Positions 31,895 to 40,359 of a DNA stretch of 64,000 bases are shown here, piece after piece; the first letter of the stretch is position 1, and each line of letters opens with the position of its first letter. The position numbers were made by a program, and so were the translations under genes. Origin of the DNA: Saccharophagus degradans 2-40 (GTDB lineage Bacteria > Pseudomonadota > Gammaproteobacteria > Pseudomonadales > Cellvibrionaceae); assembly GCF_000013665.1 (NCBI RefSeq), contig NC_007912.1, positions 1 to 64,000 on the forward strand. Reading direction: 5' to 3'. The notes under the pieces are model-generated. The model was given only the letters and a program-made list of their open reading frames with translations, had not been told where the DNA came from and searched no databases.

Positions 31895-32539
31895 TTGATA
31901 GATCATTACTGCGAACGAACAGCACAAGGCTTACTTAACGAGCCAATTAACGCGCTTACCAACCTGTTTTTTGTGGTGGCGGCAGTGTGCTTTTGGCGCC
32001 ATGCACAAAAGTTAAGTCGCGACTCTATCGGCTTAGGTAACGGTGTGCTTGCTGTACTTATGGTGTGCATTGCTATTGGCAGCACGGTGTTTCACACCTT
32101 TGCTACGCCGTTCGCGCAGTCGCTAGATGTGCTGCCAATTATGACGTTGCAGCTAGTATGGCTGTGGTTATATTTAAAGCGCATTATGCGGGTGAGACCT
32201 GCCGTGCGTTTTGTGCTTACCTTGGGTTACCTGTTTTTATCGGTGGTATTTTCTATGCTGCCTGACCCTACGCCCGGCTCTATGGGGTACTTGGGCCCGC
32301 TTTTAGTGATTACTCTGCTTGGTATCTACCACAAAGACCACGCACCCCGTGAACCGCAATTACTGTATTTGATGGCGGGGCTATTTTTTGTGAGTTTAAT
32401 TTTTAGAAGTGTCGACCTTGCGTCTTGCCAGTTTGTACCGTTCGGCACGCACTTTGTGTGGCACATACTTAACGCCATAGTCCTTTACGGCGTTTGTCGT
32501 ACAGTTGTGCTGGATAACAAAACCAATGCGAATCGCTAA
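31895..32539 (+). CDS. Ceramidase-like membrane hydrolase (CREST superfamily)
   Basis: This 214-residue protein has about seven membrane segments and motifs of the alkaline ceramidase/CREST family. They are the opening MIDHYCERTAQGLLNEPINA, the GSTVFHTFAT segment with a likely zinc-ligand His, and the late GTHFVWHILNA with paired His. Known eukaryotic members cleave ceramides using zinc. Few bacteria make sphingolipids, so the bacterial substrate is unclear. The TTG start is supported by AAGG upstream and the conserved N-terminus. Confidence 0.75.
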   Translation: MIDHYCERTAQGLLNEPINALTNLFFVVAAVCFWRHAQKLSRDSIGLGNGVLAVLMVCIAIGSTVFHTFATPFAQSLDVLPIMTLQLVWLWLYLKRIMRVRPAVRFVLTLGYLFLSVVFSMLPDPTPGSMGYLGPLLVITLLGIYHKDHAPREPQLLYLMAGLFFVSLIFRSVDLASCQFVPFGTHFVWHILNAIVLYGVCRTVVLDNKTNANR

Positions 32540-32578
32540 ATACTGATCGTTAATAACTAATCAACAAGCCCTAAGCAA

Positions 32579-33349
32579 TTACTTACTTTCGCTCGCTACC
32601 ACATATTGCACATAGATATTGGCGTGGTATTTAACCTCGTCAAAACCCGTACTCTGTGCGGGTGCTGCGGTATCGTGTTCGGCAAGGCTTTGCAGTTTAA
32701 CTTTTGCCGGTGCCATGGCGCGCTCTTGGCGCATGCCGGTAAAACCCACATCGCCGTCGTTAAATGCAATGGCCACCAATTTTACGTTTAAGCTTTTTTC
32801 GTAAAAGGCTTTTTGCTCTAGAATCTTATCCATTGCCATTTTGCGCACTTCGTTTTTAAGCTCGTCTTTCTTGGTATGTTCGAAGCGCGTATTAACGACG
32901 TTAATTTCTTTTTGCGCATCGGCCAACTTAGACACCAACAAAAAGTGCGCCTCGCTGGTTACCCCTACCGATACGCGGTTATTCACCTCAAAGCTATCTG
33001 GCTTACTGCCAAACCAGCCATACTGTGGCGACGAAGAAAACTTAGCGTTGTTTATTTCATCGGCAGCAATACCGCCTGCTATTAACGCTTTAACCAGTGT
33101 TTGCCTTACTGCATTGTTATCTTCAATAGATTTAGAAAGGGTTTTACTCTCGGTAGTAACCATTAATTCAATAATGGCTTTATCACTATAGGCCGTTTTT
33201 TCAGCCTGCCCGGTAAGCGAAACTGTATTGTCGCGCGGGTGTAAAAACTGGCGCAGCTCTTCAGGCGAGCCTTTAATCTCGGGCTGTGCAACAACCCCCA
33301 TACCACTAAACGCAGCAACAAAAACCAACCCATACAAAGGCTTAAACAT
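32579..33349 (-). CDS. SIMPL (DUF541) domain exported protein
   Basis: This 256-residue protein has a signal peptide (1-21) and a SIMPL/DUF541 domain from about residue 40. It is recognisable by VSLTGQAEKTAYSDKAIIELMV, an alternating hydrophobic pattern, and a C-terminal NIYVQYVVASE strand. SIMPL proteins form oligomeric periplasmic assemblies of uncertain role, some linked to oxidative stress. It converges on the ceramidase-like gene. Confidence 0.82.
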   Translation of the reverse strand: MFKPLYGLVFVAAFSGMGVVAQPEIKGSPEELRQFLHPRDNTVSLTGQAEKTAYSDKAIIELMVTTESKTLSKSIEDNNAVRQTLVKALIAGGIAADEINNAKFSSSPQYGWFGSKPDSFEVNNRVSVGVTSEAHFLLVSKLADAQKEINVVNTRFEHTKKDELKNEVRKMAMDKILEQKAFYEKSLNVKLVAIAFNDGDVGFTGMRQERAMAPAKVKLQSLAEHDTAAPAQSTGFDEVKYHANIYVQYVVASESK

Positions 33350-33406
33350 AAAAAACTCCTAGTGCTATAAAATTCAACTCCACAATTACGGGTAATCTGT
33401 AATCTG

Positions 33407-33964
33407 TTAGCTATCCCCTAAATATTCATCTTTCAACTTCACATAATTTTGCGCTGAGTAGGCGAAAAAGGCTTTTTCAGAATCTTTAAGTGGACGAGCT
33501 TGCTTGACGGGACTGCCCACATACAGGAAGCCACTTTGTAAGCGCTTGCCGGGTGGCACTAAGCTGCCTGCGCCGATAATGACTTCATCTTCCACAATGG
33601 CGCCGTCTAATACCGTTGCACCAATACCTACCAGCACTTTATTGCCAACTGTACACCCATGTAGACACGCGCCGTGGCCAATCGTTACATCGTCGCCAAT
33701 AATTAGCGGCCAGCCGTCGGGGTTAAAGCTGCTGGCGTGGGTAATATGCAAAATGGCGTTATCTTGCACGCTGGTGCGCGCGCCCACACGAATACGGTGC
33801 ATATCACCGCGTATTACCGCACAGGGCCAAACCGAAGCGTCTTCACCTAAATGCACATCGCCGATAACCACAGCAGCTGGGTCGACAAACACTCGCTCAC
33901 CAAGGCTGGGGGTAATATTTTTAAAAGTGCGTACTGGGTTGGAATTTGCCACTGTGGCCTCCAT
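33407..33964 (-). CDS. yrdA: Gamma-carbonic anhydrase-like protein (YrdA family)
   Basis: This 185-residue left-handed beta-helix protein shows the hexapeptide pattern (VDPAAVVIGDVHLGEDASVWPCAVIRGD). The zinc-ligand His residues of gamma-class carbonic anhydrases lie in ILHITHAS, GHGACLHGC and the preceding strand. It is divergent from prlC, the arrangement seen in Pseudomonas. Many YrdA proteins lack measurable carbonic anhydrase activity, so the enzyme role is not assured. Confidence 0.88.
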   Translation of the reverse strand: MEATVANSNPVRTFKNITPSLGERVFVDPAAVVIGDVHLGEDASVWPCAVIRGDMHRIRVGARTSVQDNAILHITHASSFNPDGWPLIIGDDVTIGHGACLHGCTVGNKVLVGIGATVLDGAIVEDEVIIGAGSLVPPGKRLQSGFLYVGSPVKQARPLKDSEKAFFAYSAQNYVKLKDEYLGDS

Positions 33965-34107
33965 ATTTGGGTTATCTAATCAGCTAAACGGTCATTATCG
34001 CGCTTGGCATTTACTAGGCCAATGCGTCGCAACACAAAGCTGCTAAAATTCTTGCATGCACCTAAGGCATAGTTAGTATGCCGCACCCTATAAGGAAACC
34101 CTAAGGT

Positions 34108-36165
34108 ATGTCTAACCCTTTGTTAAATCATCAGAACTTGCCAGCATTTTCTACTGTTAAGCCTGAACATGTGGTGAATGCAGTAGAAACAATTATTAAA
34201 GAAAATGAGCAAACTTTAGCCGAAGTGCTTGCGCAAGAGGGTACGCCAACCTGGGAAACCCTAGTGGCACCCTTAGATGAAAAAAGCGATAAGTTAGACA
34301 AGGCTTGGGCGGTAGTGAGCCATCTAAACTCAGTAGCTAACAGTGATGAGTTGCGCGAAGCTTACGAGGCGGGGGAGCAATTGCTTACCCAGTACTATGC
34401 CAAAATAGGTCAAAACAAAGCGCTTTATCAAGCCTACGAGGCGCTGGCCCAAGAGCCATATTTTAGCAGCCTCAGCCAAGCCCAAAAGCAAACTGTAGAA
34501 AATGCGCTGCGCAATTTTCGCTTAGCGGGTGTTGCTCTAGAGGCCGAACAGCAAGCGCGTTTTACCGAAATTCAATCTGAGCTATCTAGCCTAACTACAC
34601 AGTTTGCCAACAACGTGATGGATGCAACGCAAGGTTGGTACAAACAGGTAACCGACGAAGCACACTTAGCAGGTATTCCTGCAATGGCGAAAGAAGCTGC
34701 GGCCAATGCAGCCAAAAAGAAAGATGTGCAAGGCTGGGTATTCACACTTGATATCCCGTCTTACTTGGCAGTAATAACTCACGCCGATAACCGAGCGCTG
34801 CGCGAAGAAATGTACCGCGCGTTTGCCACCCGCGCCTCGAGCGAAAGCCCAGTAGCGGATGAGCAAAAAGCAAAATGGGACAACACCCCGCTGATAGAAA
34901 AAATTCTTGCTCTGCGCTTAGAAAAAGCGCAACTGTTAGGGTTTAATAATTATGCCGAAGTATCTATTGCTCCCAAAATGGCAGAGAGCACCGAGCAAGT
35001 AATTGGCTTTTTAGAAGACCTAGCCGCAAAGGCCAAACCACAAGCCGCAAAAGAGAAAGCTACACTTGAGCAGTTTGCTAAAACCGAACTCGGCCTAGAT
35101 GAATTAAACGCATGGGATGTGGCTTACGCGTCGGAAAAACTAAAAGAAAAAACCTTTAACGTTTCACAAGAAGCATTGCGTGAATATTTTCCGCTACAAA
35201 AAGTACAGGCGGGTATGTTTACGTTGGTAGAGAAACTATTTGATGTGCGTATTCAAGAAAATACCGAATCAGACACCTACCACCCAGATGTAAGTTATTT
35301 CGATATTTATCGCAACGATACGTTAATTGCCAGTTTTTACTGGGATTTATTCGCCCGCGAGAAAAAACGCGGTGGCGCGTGGATGGCCGATGGCCGCATT
35401 CGTCGCAAAACGGCAGAGGGCTTGCAAAAACCGGTTGCATTTTTAACCTGTAATTTTAATGGCCCCGTTGGCGATAAGCCTGCGTTATTAACCCACGACG
35501 AAGTGACCACATTATTCCATGAGTTTGGTCACGGCTTGCACCACATGCTTACCCAAATAGATATCCCAGCAGTAAGCGGCATTAATGGCGTAGCGTGGGA
35601 TGCCGTTGAGTTGCCCAGTCAATTTATGGAAAACTTCTGCTGGGAAAAAGAAGTACTGCCGTTAATTTCTGGCCACTACGCCACCAACGAACCTTTGCCA
35701 GAAGACATGCTTAATAACATGATTGCCGGCCGTAACTTTCAATCGGCTATGCAAATGGTACGTCAGTTAGAGTTTTCTTTATTTGATTTTGTGTTGCATA
35801 AAGATTTTGGCACTGAACAATTTAGCGATGTGCAAAGTGTGTTAGATACTATTCGCGATAAAGTTTCGGTAATTGTTCCACCCAGCTTTAATAAATTCCA
35901 AAACAGTTTTACACATATTTTTGCCGGTGGTTATGCGGCGGGTTATTACAGCTATAAGTGGGCAGAGGTGTTATCGGCCGATGCGTTCGCGGCGTTTGAA
36001 GAAGAAGGTGTACTTAACGAAGCAACCGGCAAGCGCTTTTTGCACAGTATATTAGAGCAGGGCGGTTCACAGCAGGCGATGGTATTGTTTGAGAATTTCC
36101 GCGGTAGAAAACCCAGTGTGGACCCGCTTTTGCGCCATTCTGGCATTGTAGAGGTAGCAGCGTGA
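34108..36165 (+). CDS. prlC: Oligopeptidase A (M3 metallopeptidase)
   Basis: PrlC is a cytoplasmic zinc endopeptidase that degrades peptides, including cleaved signal peptides. The 685-residue protein has the M3 active site FHEFGHGLHHML, with zinc ligands His471 and His475 and catalytic Glu472. A further glutamate lies downstream, and the family segment FAGGYAAGYYSYKWAEVLSAD is near the end. The length matches E. coli (680). Its stop overlaps the start of the YheV gene. Confidence 0.97.
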   Translation: MSNPLLNHQNLPAFSTVKPEHVVNAVETIIKENEQTLAEVLAQEGTPTWETLVAPLDEKSDKLDKAWAVVSHLNSVANSDELREAYEAGEQLLTQYYAKIGQNKALYQAYEALAQEPYFSSLSQAQKQTVENALRNFRLAGVALEAEQQARFTEIQSELSSLTTQFANNVMDATQGWYKQVTDEAHLAGIPAMAKEAAANAAKKKDVQGWVFTLDIPSYLAVITHADNRALREEMYRAFATRASSESPVADEQKAKWDNTPLIEKILALRLEKAQLLGFNNYAEVSIAPKMAESTEQVIGFLEDLAAKAKPQAAKEKATLEQFAKTELGLDELNAWDVAYASEKLKEKTFNVSQEALREYFPLQKVQAGMFTLVEKLFDVRIQENTESDTYHPDVSYFDIYRNDTLIASFYWDLFAREKKRGGAWMADGRIRRKTAEGLQKPVAFLTCNFNGPVGDKPALLTHDEVTTLFHEFGHGLHHMLTQIDIPAVSGINGVAWDAVELPSQFMENFCWEKEVLPLISGHYATNEPLPEDMLNNMIAGRNFQSAMQMVRQLEFSLFDFVLHKDFGTEQFSDVQSVLDTIRDKVSVIVPPSFNKFQNSFTHIFAGGYAAGYYSYKWAEVLSADAFAAFEEEGVLNEATGKRFLHSILEQGGSQQAMVLFENFRGRKPSVDPLLRHSGIVEVAA

Positions 36166-36398
36166 CAGAAATTAAAAAACGTTTTATAGCCGGCGCGGTG
36201 TGTCCGCGCTGTGCAAAAATGGATAAAACCGTTATGTACAAAAAAGACGGTGTAGATATACGCGAGTGCATTAGTTGTGGTTTTAGCGATGAAATGCACT
36301 TTAAGCCGGTGCAGCGCGAATTAACAACTCGGGTAAATGTCACCGAAGAAGAAGTACAATCGCAGGTTCAAATATTGGATTTTCCGCCCAAAAAATAG
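36162..36398 (+). CDS. yheV: YheV family zinc-ribbon protein
   Basis: This 78-residue protein has two CXXC pairs (CPRC and CISC) about 28 residues apart, forming a likely zinc ribbon, as in YheV. The function is unknown. The GTG start overlaps the prlC stop by four bases, so translation is coupled; this pair is conserved in Pseudomonas and enterics. Confidence 0.88.
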   Translation: MTEIKKRFIAGAVCPRCAKMDKTVMYKKDGVDIRECISCGFSDEMHFKPVQRELTTRVNVTEEEVQSQVQILDFPPKK

Positions 36399-36415
36399 GC
36401 TGAAGTTGGCGCAGT

Positions 36416-37093
36416 TTAATGAACAGCTGCGCCGGCGTAGTCATCACTCATGTTTAGCCTAATAGCAGAATCGCCCGCTAAGCATGGCCAGTCTTTAATC
36501 GTTGTTTCCCATCCCGCCTTGCGAAATTTGGCAATATAGTTTTTAAATGACTCTTCGTTAAAGAAATTGTCGGTCTGGAATAGGGCTTCGATGGAGTAGT
36601 GCACAGCTAAGTCGAGTTGGTTTGCAAATTCATCGCCTAATAGCTCGTGTATAACCAAATTTGACAGCGTCATATCCATGGGGGCCAACGGCATGCCACA
36701 GGCCATCATTACTCTATCGTTTACCTCTTCGAGAAGCCTGTGGGCTAAATAAGCTTCATCTATTAATTGGTGCAACCCAGAGTGTTCGCCAACTAATTCT
36801 GGTGGCCGAATAAAATAGTCTTCTGCAATAGTTAAAAACGATTGTGTGTATTCGTAAATACCCGCTTCTTTGGTAAGTGCTGTTAAGGCCTCAATGAAGT
36901 CTGGTACATGCTCTATGTATCGAGTCACAAATTCGAGAAGGGCGCTTTCGGGGTTTTCTTCAGGCAAAGCTATTGCGCGGTGCAGCATAGGAATTTTACT
37001 GACCAAGTATCGCTCTAAAGTATGCTTTTCGCTTTCAATTTTTCGAGCTACAGCAATAGATTCTCGAATATGCAAAATTCTTGACTCGCTCAT
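36416..37093 (-). CDS. Conserved hypothetical protein
   Basis: This 225-residue protein is not assigned to a family. It appears cytoplasmic and mostly helical, with no signal peptide or long hydrophobic segment. Conserved-looking acidic and aromatic patches (EDYFIRPPELVGEHSGLHQLIDEAYLA) suggest a structured domain. It converges on prlC-yheV with a 17-base gap and has a long upstream region shared with the PL6 gene. Confidence 0.65.
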   Translation of the reverse strand: MSESRILHIRESIAVARKIESEKHTLERYLVSKIPMLHRAIALPEENPESALLEFVTRYIEHVPDFIEALTALTKEAGIYEYTQSFLTIAEDYFIRPPELVGEHSGLHQLIDEAYLAHRLLEEVNDRVMMACGMPLAPMDMTLSNLVIHELLGDEFANQLDLAVHYSIEALFQTDNFFNEESFKNYIAKFRKAGWETTIKDWPCLAGDSAIRLNMSDDYAGAAVH

Positions 37094-37815
37094 AATAGTT
37101 TTAGTTCTTTAGCAACTGCTAGGCGTGCTGTTGTCCGGTTGAGTCCTTAGGTTAATGAAGTGACATCCGCGAGGGATGCAGTTGCATACTATAAAAATAA
37201 CCTACTTTATTGGTTTTACAAGCGCATAGATTACTAAAGACTAAGGCGCCACTTTTTTAAAAGCATTTTCAATTCTGTAGTTACTTTTACCGCTTACTCT
37301 CTTTATTGGGGTATCGGTTTGTTCCTTTACGAATACCTTGCGCAACCTATCTAAGATACTCCATGTGGCGGAATGTTACAAAATGAGTGGTAGTATATTT
37401 GGTTAACCAATAGTGCGTTTTTTAACTTGGTTTTTACCCAATATTAGAAGCTTTTTTATACGCACAAAGTATGAAATTAGAGTGTATCTGTCACAAATTA
37501 CTGGTTAAGCTTTGGTGTTGGCTAAAGCCGTGTGCTACTCTAAAAGCTCGTTGGTACGGTTGTTGTAGTCCACAAAACCCTAATAAATAAAGGCTAAAAC
37601 CTATTTTTGGCCTCGCGATGTAGATTTACCTTTCAACGAAATGCCTGGCATTGTGGGCATTTTCAATTACAAAAACACACATGGAATTGGTTTAAGCTAT
37701 TTTGTAATTAATTTATATACCAAATGTGCGTCCGGCTGTCGGTTTCGCTTACAAAAGTGGAATTTTCGGCCCGCTGGCGTGTGCGCGAAAAATAATAATA
37801 AGCAGGAACGAGACA
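37094..37815. other. 722-base divergent regulatory gap
   Basis: This AT-rich gap separates the hypothetical gene from the secreted lyase gene and is unusually long for this window. It holds a 6-bp inverted repeat (37640-37652). I see no convincing gene; short frames reading through it lack ribosome binding sites and family resemblance. It probably carries both promoters and a long 5' leader for the lyase. Confidence 0.5.
37640..37652. promoter_or_regulatory. Candidate operator palindrome upstream of the lyase gene
   Basis: AATGCC-T-GGCATT is a perfect 6-bp inverted repeat with a 1-base centre, 164 bases before the lyase start. A partial copy (GGGCATT) follows within 10 bases. It could bind a dimeric regulator; there is no direct evidence. 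Confidence 0.25.
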
Positions 37816-40122
37816 ATGAGCACAAAACTAACCCAGTCGATCAAGTGGTTGGCACCCATGTTAATGGCCATGCAGGTATCAACGGCGTATGCAGCAGACC
37901 CAGTTTCTGTTGAAGCGTCCACCGATGATGGCAATGGGCCTAGCAACACATTAGATAATGATTTATCCACGCGTTGGTCTGCCAATGGTAGCGGCCAGTG
38001 GATTCGCTACAACCTTGGCACTAGCTACAATATTGAATCTTTAGATATTGCGTTTTACAAAGGCGATCAGCGCAACGCGAGCTTTGACGTTTTAACATCA
38101 GGAGATGGCCAAAACTGGAATACCGTATTCAGCGGTACGCAGCCAAGCAGTACGGCAGATCAACAAACTATCTCCCTATCTGACTCGATAGGTCAGTACG
38201 TACAAATTGTTGGTTACGGCAATTCATCTAACAGCTGGAACAGTATCACCGAAGTTGATATAGATACTTCAGTGGTTGATGACGGCAATACCGGTGGCGG
38301 TAGTTTAAGTGCAAGCGCCAGTGCCGATGATGGCAATGTGGCCGGTAACGTACTTGATGGCGACCTAAACACCCGTTGGTCCGCCAATGGCAATGGCCAG
38401 TGGTTGCGCTTAGATCTTGGTGCTACGCAAGTGGTTGGCACTGTAAATATTGCTTTCTTTAAAGGTAATCAACGCAGTGCTAATTTTGATATAGAAGCCA
38501 GTACCGATGGTTCGAACTGGACCCGTGTAGTGGCTGGTGCACACAGTTCAGGTTCTTCTGTAAGCTTGGAGCCTTTTTCATTCTCACCTGTTAACGCGCG
38601 CTACATTCGCTACGTTGGTTATGGCAACAGTGCCAACAGCTGGAACTCAATCACCGAGATGAGTGTTGCAGCTAGTGGTGGTTCTAGTAGTTCGAGCAGT
38701 TCTTCAAGCAGCTCATCGAGTTCATCTAGCTCAACCAGTTCATCTAGTTCAAGCAGCTCTTCAAGTTCCTCGTCTAGCTCTTCTAGCAGTTCGTCTAGTT
38801 CTAGTAGCTCAAGCAGTTCTTCAAGTTCTAGCTCGTCGAATGGCGGTGTACCAGGTAATACTTATACCGCAACACCCGATTCGCTAAACGATGTATTGGC
38901 GACGGTGTCTGGTGGCGACGAAATTGTGGTTACTGGCTCCGGTGAAATATCGATAAAAAATATTAGCTTTAATTCACCTGTGTTAATTCGCGCAAACTCT
39001 ATTGGCGGCACCACGTTAACCAATGCAACCCTTACTAACTGTAATAACATTAGTTTGCAGGGTTTTGTGTTTGGTCCTAACGACGAGAGCACGCTGTTAA
39101 AGATTGTGAACTCCACCAACATCAAAATATTGCGCAACTTGTTTGATCACAAAAACGTTACCGAAAGCCAAACGTCTTTAGTGATGACTCAAGCCAGCCA
39201 ATATATTGAAATTGCTTACAACGAGTTCCGCGATAAAAATTTAGGTGACCGCAGTGGTACCAAAATTACGGGTAGCTACATTAAAACCCAGTTCGACGAC
39301 CCGTTGATGAGTAAAAATATTCACATCCATCACAACCACTTTAAAAACATTGCGCCATACCTTGTGGACGGTGTACCAGCGGGTGATTCGGATCGTGAAG
39401 TAATTGCAATGGGTATTGCCGATTCGCAAGACGTAGTAACCAACAATATTGTTGAGTACAACCTTTTCGAGAACTGCGATGGCGAAAACGAAATTGTTAC
39501 AGTTAAAACCTCTAACAATATTTTCCGCTACAACACCTTCAAAAACTCCATGGGTTCCTTGTCGTTCCGTTTAGGTTCGAACAACCAAGCTTATGGCAAC
39601 TATTTTTACGGTGTAGGTTCTGGTGCGTCGGTTGCTAATGATAACTATGAAACAGGCGGTGTGCGCGTGTACGGCGCGGGTCATACTATTCACAACAACT
39701 ATATGGAAGGCCTAACAGGGCTTAGCTGGAGACGCCCAATTTTAGTGGATTCGGGTGATACCTCAGAAAGCTCGGGTAACGATAGCCACGAAGTGTCTAC
39801 TAATGTGCAGGTTTACGATAACGTTATTGTTAATAGTTTAGGTGGCGGCATTCATGTAGGCGGCGACAAGTACAGCAAAATGCCCACCAATATCACCATT
39901 ACTAACAACGTAGTTAGCGGTAGTGACGGTATATTATTTAACAATCACGCTAATCAATCTTCTAACACTTGGTCGGGCAACCAGGCTTACGCAACAGGTT
40001 CTGCTGTAGCGGTTGCTGGCGGTTCATTAGGTGCTTCGGAAGTTGTTGTGTTATCTAGCGAGCCAACTATTAATAAGCCAACACCGCTTACCGCAAGTGA
40101 TGTAGGCCCAAGTGCGCCTTAA
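37816..40122 (+). CDS. Secreted PL6-type alginate lyase with two CBM32-like modules and a polyserine linker
   Basis: The 768-residue protein has a signal peptide (1-26, AYA cleavage) and two discoidin-like (F5/8 type C, CBM32) modules at about 30-150 and 165-285, which share RWSANG and YGNSxNSWNSITE segments. A 52-residue polyserine linker with one Thr (290-341) and a right-handed beta-helix (345-768) follow. The helix matches polysaccharide lyase family 6: NEIVTVKTSNNIFRYNTF, then SLSFRLGSN, then GGVRVYGAGHTIHNNYMEG. Lys564 and Arg585 fit the PL6 catalytic pair, with the usual 21-residue spacing. The common RHG motif reads RLG here, so activity may differ. The likely substrate is alginate or a related uronan. 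ATG 37816 follows AGGA and gives the signal peptide. Confidence 0.85.
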   Translation: MSTKLTQSIKWLAPMLMAMQVSTAYAADPVSVEASTDDGNGPSNTLDNDLSTRWSANGSGQWIRYNLGTSYNIESLDIAFYKGDQRNASFDVLTSGDGQNWNTVFSGTQPSSTADQQTISLSDSIGQYVQIVGYGNSSNSWNSITEVDIDTSVVDDGNTGGGSLSASASADDGNVAGNVLDGDLNTRWSANGNGQWLRLDLGATQVVGTVNIAFFKGNQRSANFDIEASTDGSNWTRVVAGAHSSGSSVSLEPFSFSPVNARYIRYVGYGNSANSWNSITEMSVAASGGSSSSSSSSSSSSSSSSSTSSSSSSSSSSSSSSSSSSSSSSSSSSSSSSSSSSNGGVPGNTYTATPDSLNDVLATVSGGDEIVVTGSGEISIKNISFNSPVLIRANSIGGTTLTNATLTNCNNISLQGFVFGPNDESTLLKIVNSTNIKILRNLFDHKNVTESQTSLVMTQASQYIEIAYNEFRDKNLGDRSGTKITGSYIKTQFDDPLMSKNIHIHHNHFKNIAPYLVDGVPAGDSDREVIAMGIADSQDVVTNNIVEYNLFENCDGENEIVTVKTSNNIFRYNTFKNSMGSLSFRLGSNNQAYGNYFYGVGSGASVANDNYETGGVRVYGAGHTIHNNYMEGLTGLSWRRPILVDSGDTSESSGNDSHEVSTNVQVYDNVIVNSLGGGIHVGGDKYSKMPTNITITNNVVSGSDGILFNNHANQSSNTWSGNQAYATGSAVAVAGGSLGASEVVVLSSEPTINKPTPLTASDVGPSAP
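38683..38838 (+). repeat. Polyserine-coding tract
   Basis: Fifty-two consecutive codons encode Ser apart from one Thr. All six Ser codons are mixed (AGT, AGC, TCT, TCA, TCG, TCC), so the DNA is low-complexity but not a simple tandem repeat. Such linkers are known from secreted carbohydrate enzymes of Saccharophagus and Cellvibrio and act as flexible spacers. Confidence 0.95.
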
Positions 40123-40156
40123 GTAATAACGGCGTACATTAATGGTAGGTAATATA

Positions 40157-40189
40157 AACCTCGTTTAACACATTAAGCGAGGTTGTTTT
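40157..40189 (+). terminator. Terminator after the lyase gene
   Basis: AACCTCG and CGAGGTT pair, with TTAA/TTAA extending the stem inward around a CACA loop, followed by GTTTTG. It lies 35 bases after the stop. Confidence 0.7.
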
Positions 40190-40227
40190 GAGGGATTGTA
40201 GTTAAGGTTTAAACGAAGGAATGTTAA

Positions 40228-40262
40228 AGAGGGGTTGATTGTTCAACCCCTCTACTATTTTT
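40228..40262. terminator. Second, possibly bidirectional terminator
   Basis: AGAGGGGTTGA and TCAACCCCTCT form a perfect 11-bp stem with a TTGT loop, followed on + by ACTATTTTT and on - by TTTAACATT. It could stop both the lyase gene and the leftward MATE gene. Confidence 0.8.
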
Positions 40263-40359
40263 GCGAAGAACTTGATCATTCTAAGAATTTACTCGCTGTG
40301 TTACTTTGGGCAAGTTTGTCATCTGTCTGAAGGGGGGATCGAACAACCCCATTTTGTTT

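Noticed and set aside
37460-37490. Possible CRP site (TGTCACA half) upstream of the lyase gene
   Set aside because: The left half-site does not match TGTGA at the required spacing.
38683-38838. Low-complexity DNA that could be mistaken for a repeat array or CRISPR
   Set aside because: It is an in-frame polyserine linker with mixed codons; there are no regular repeats and spacers.
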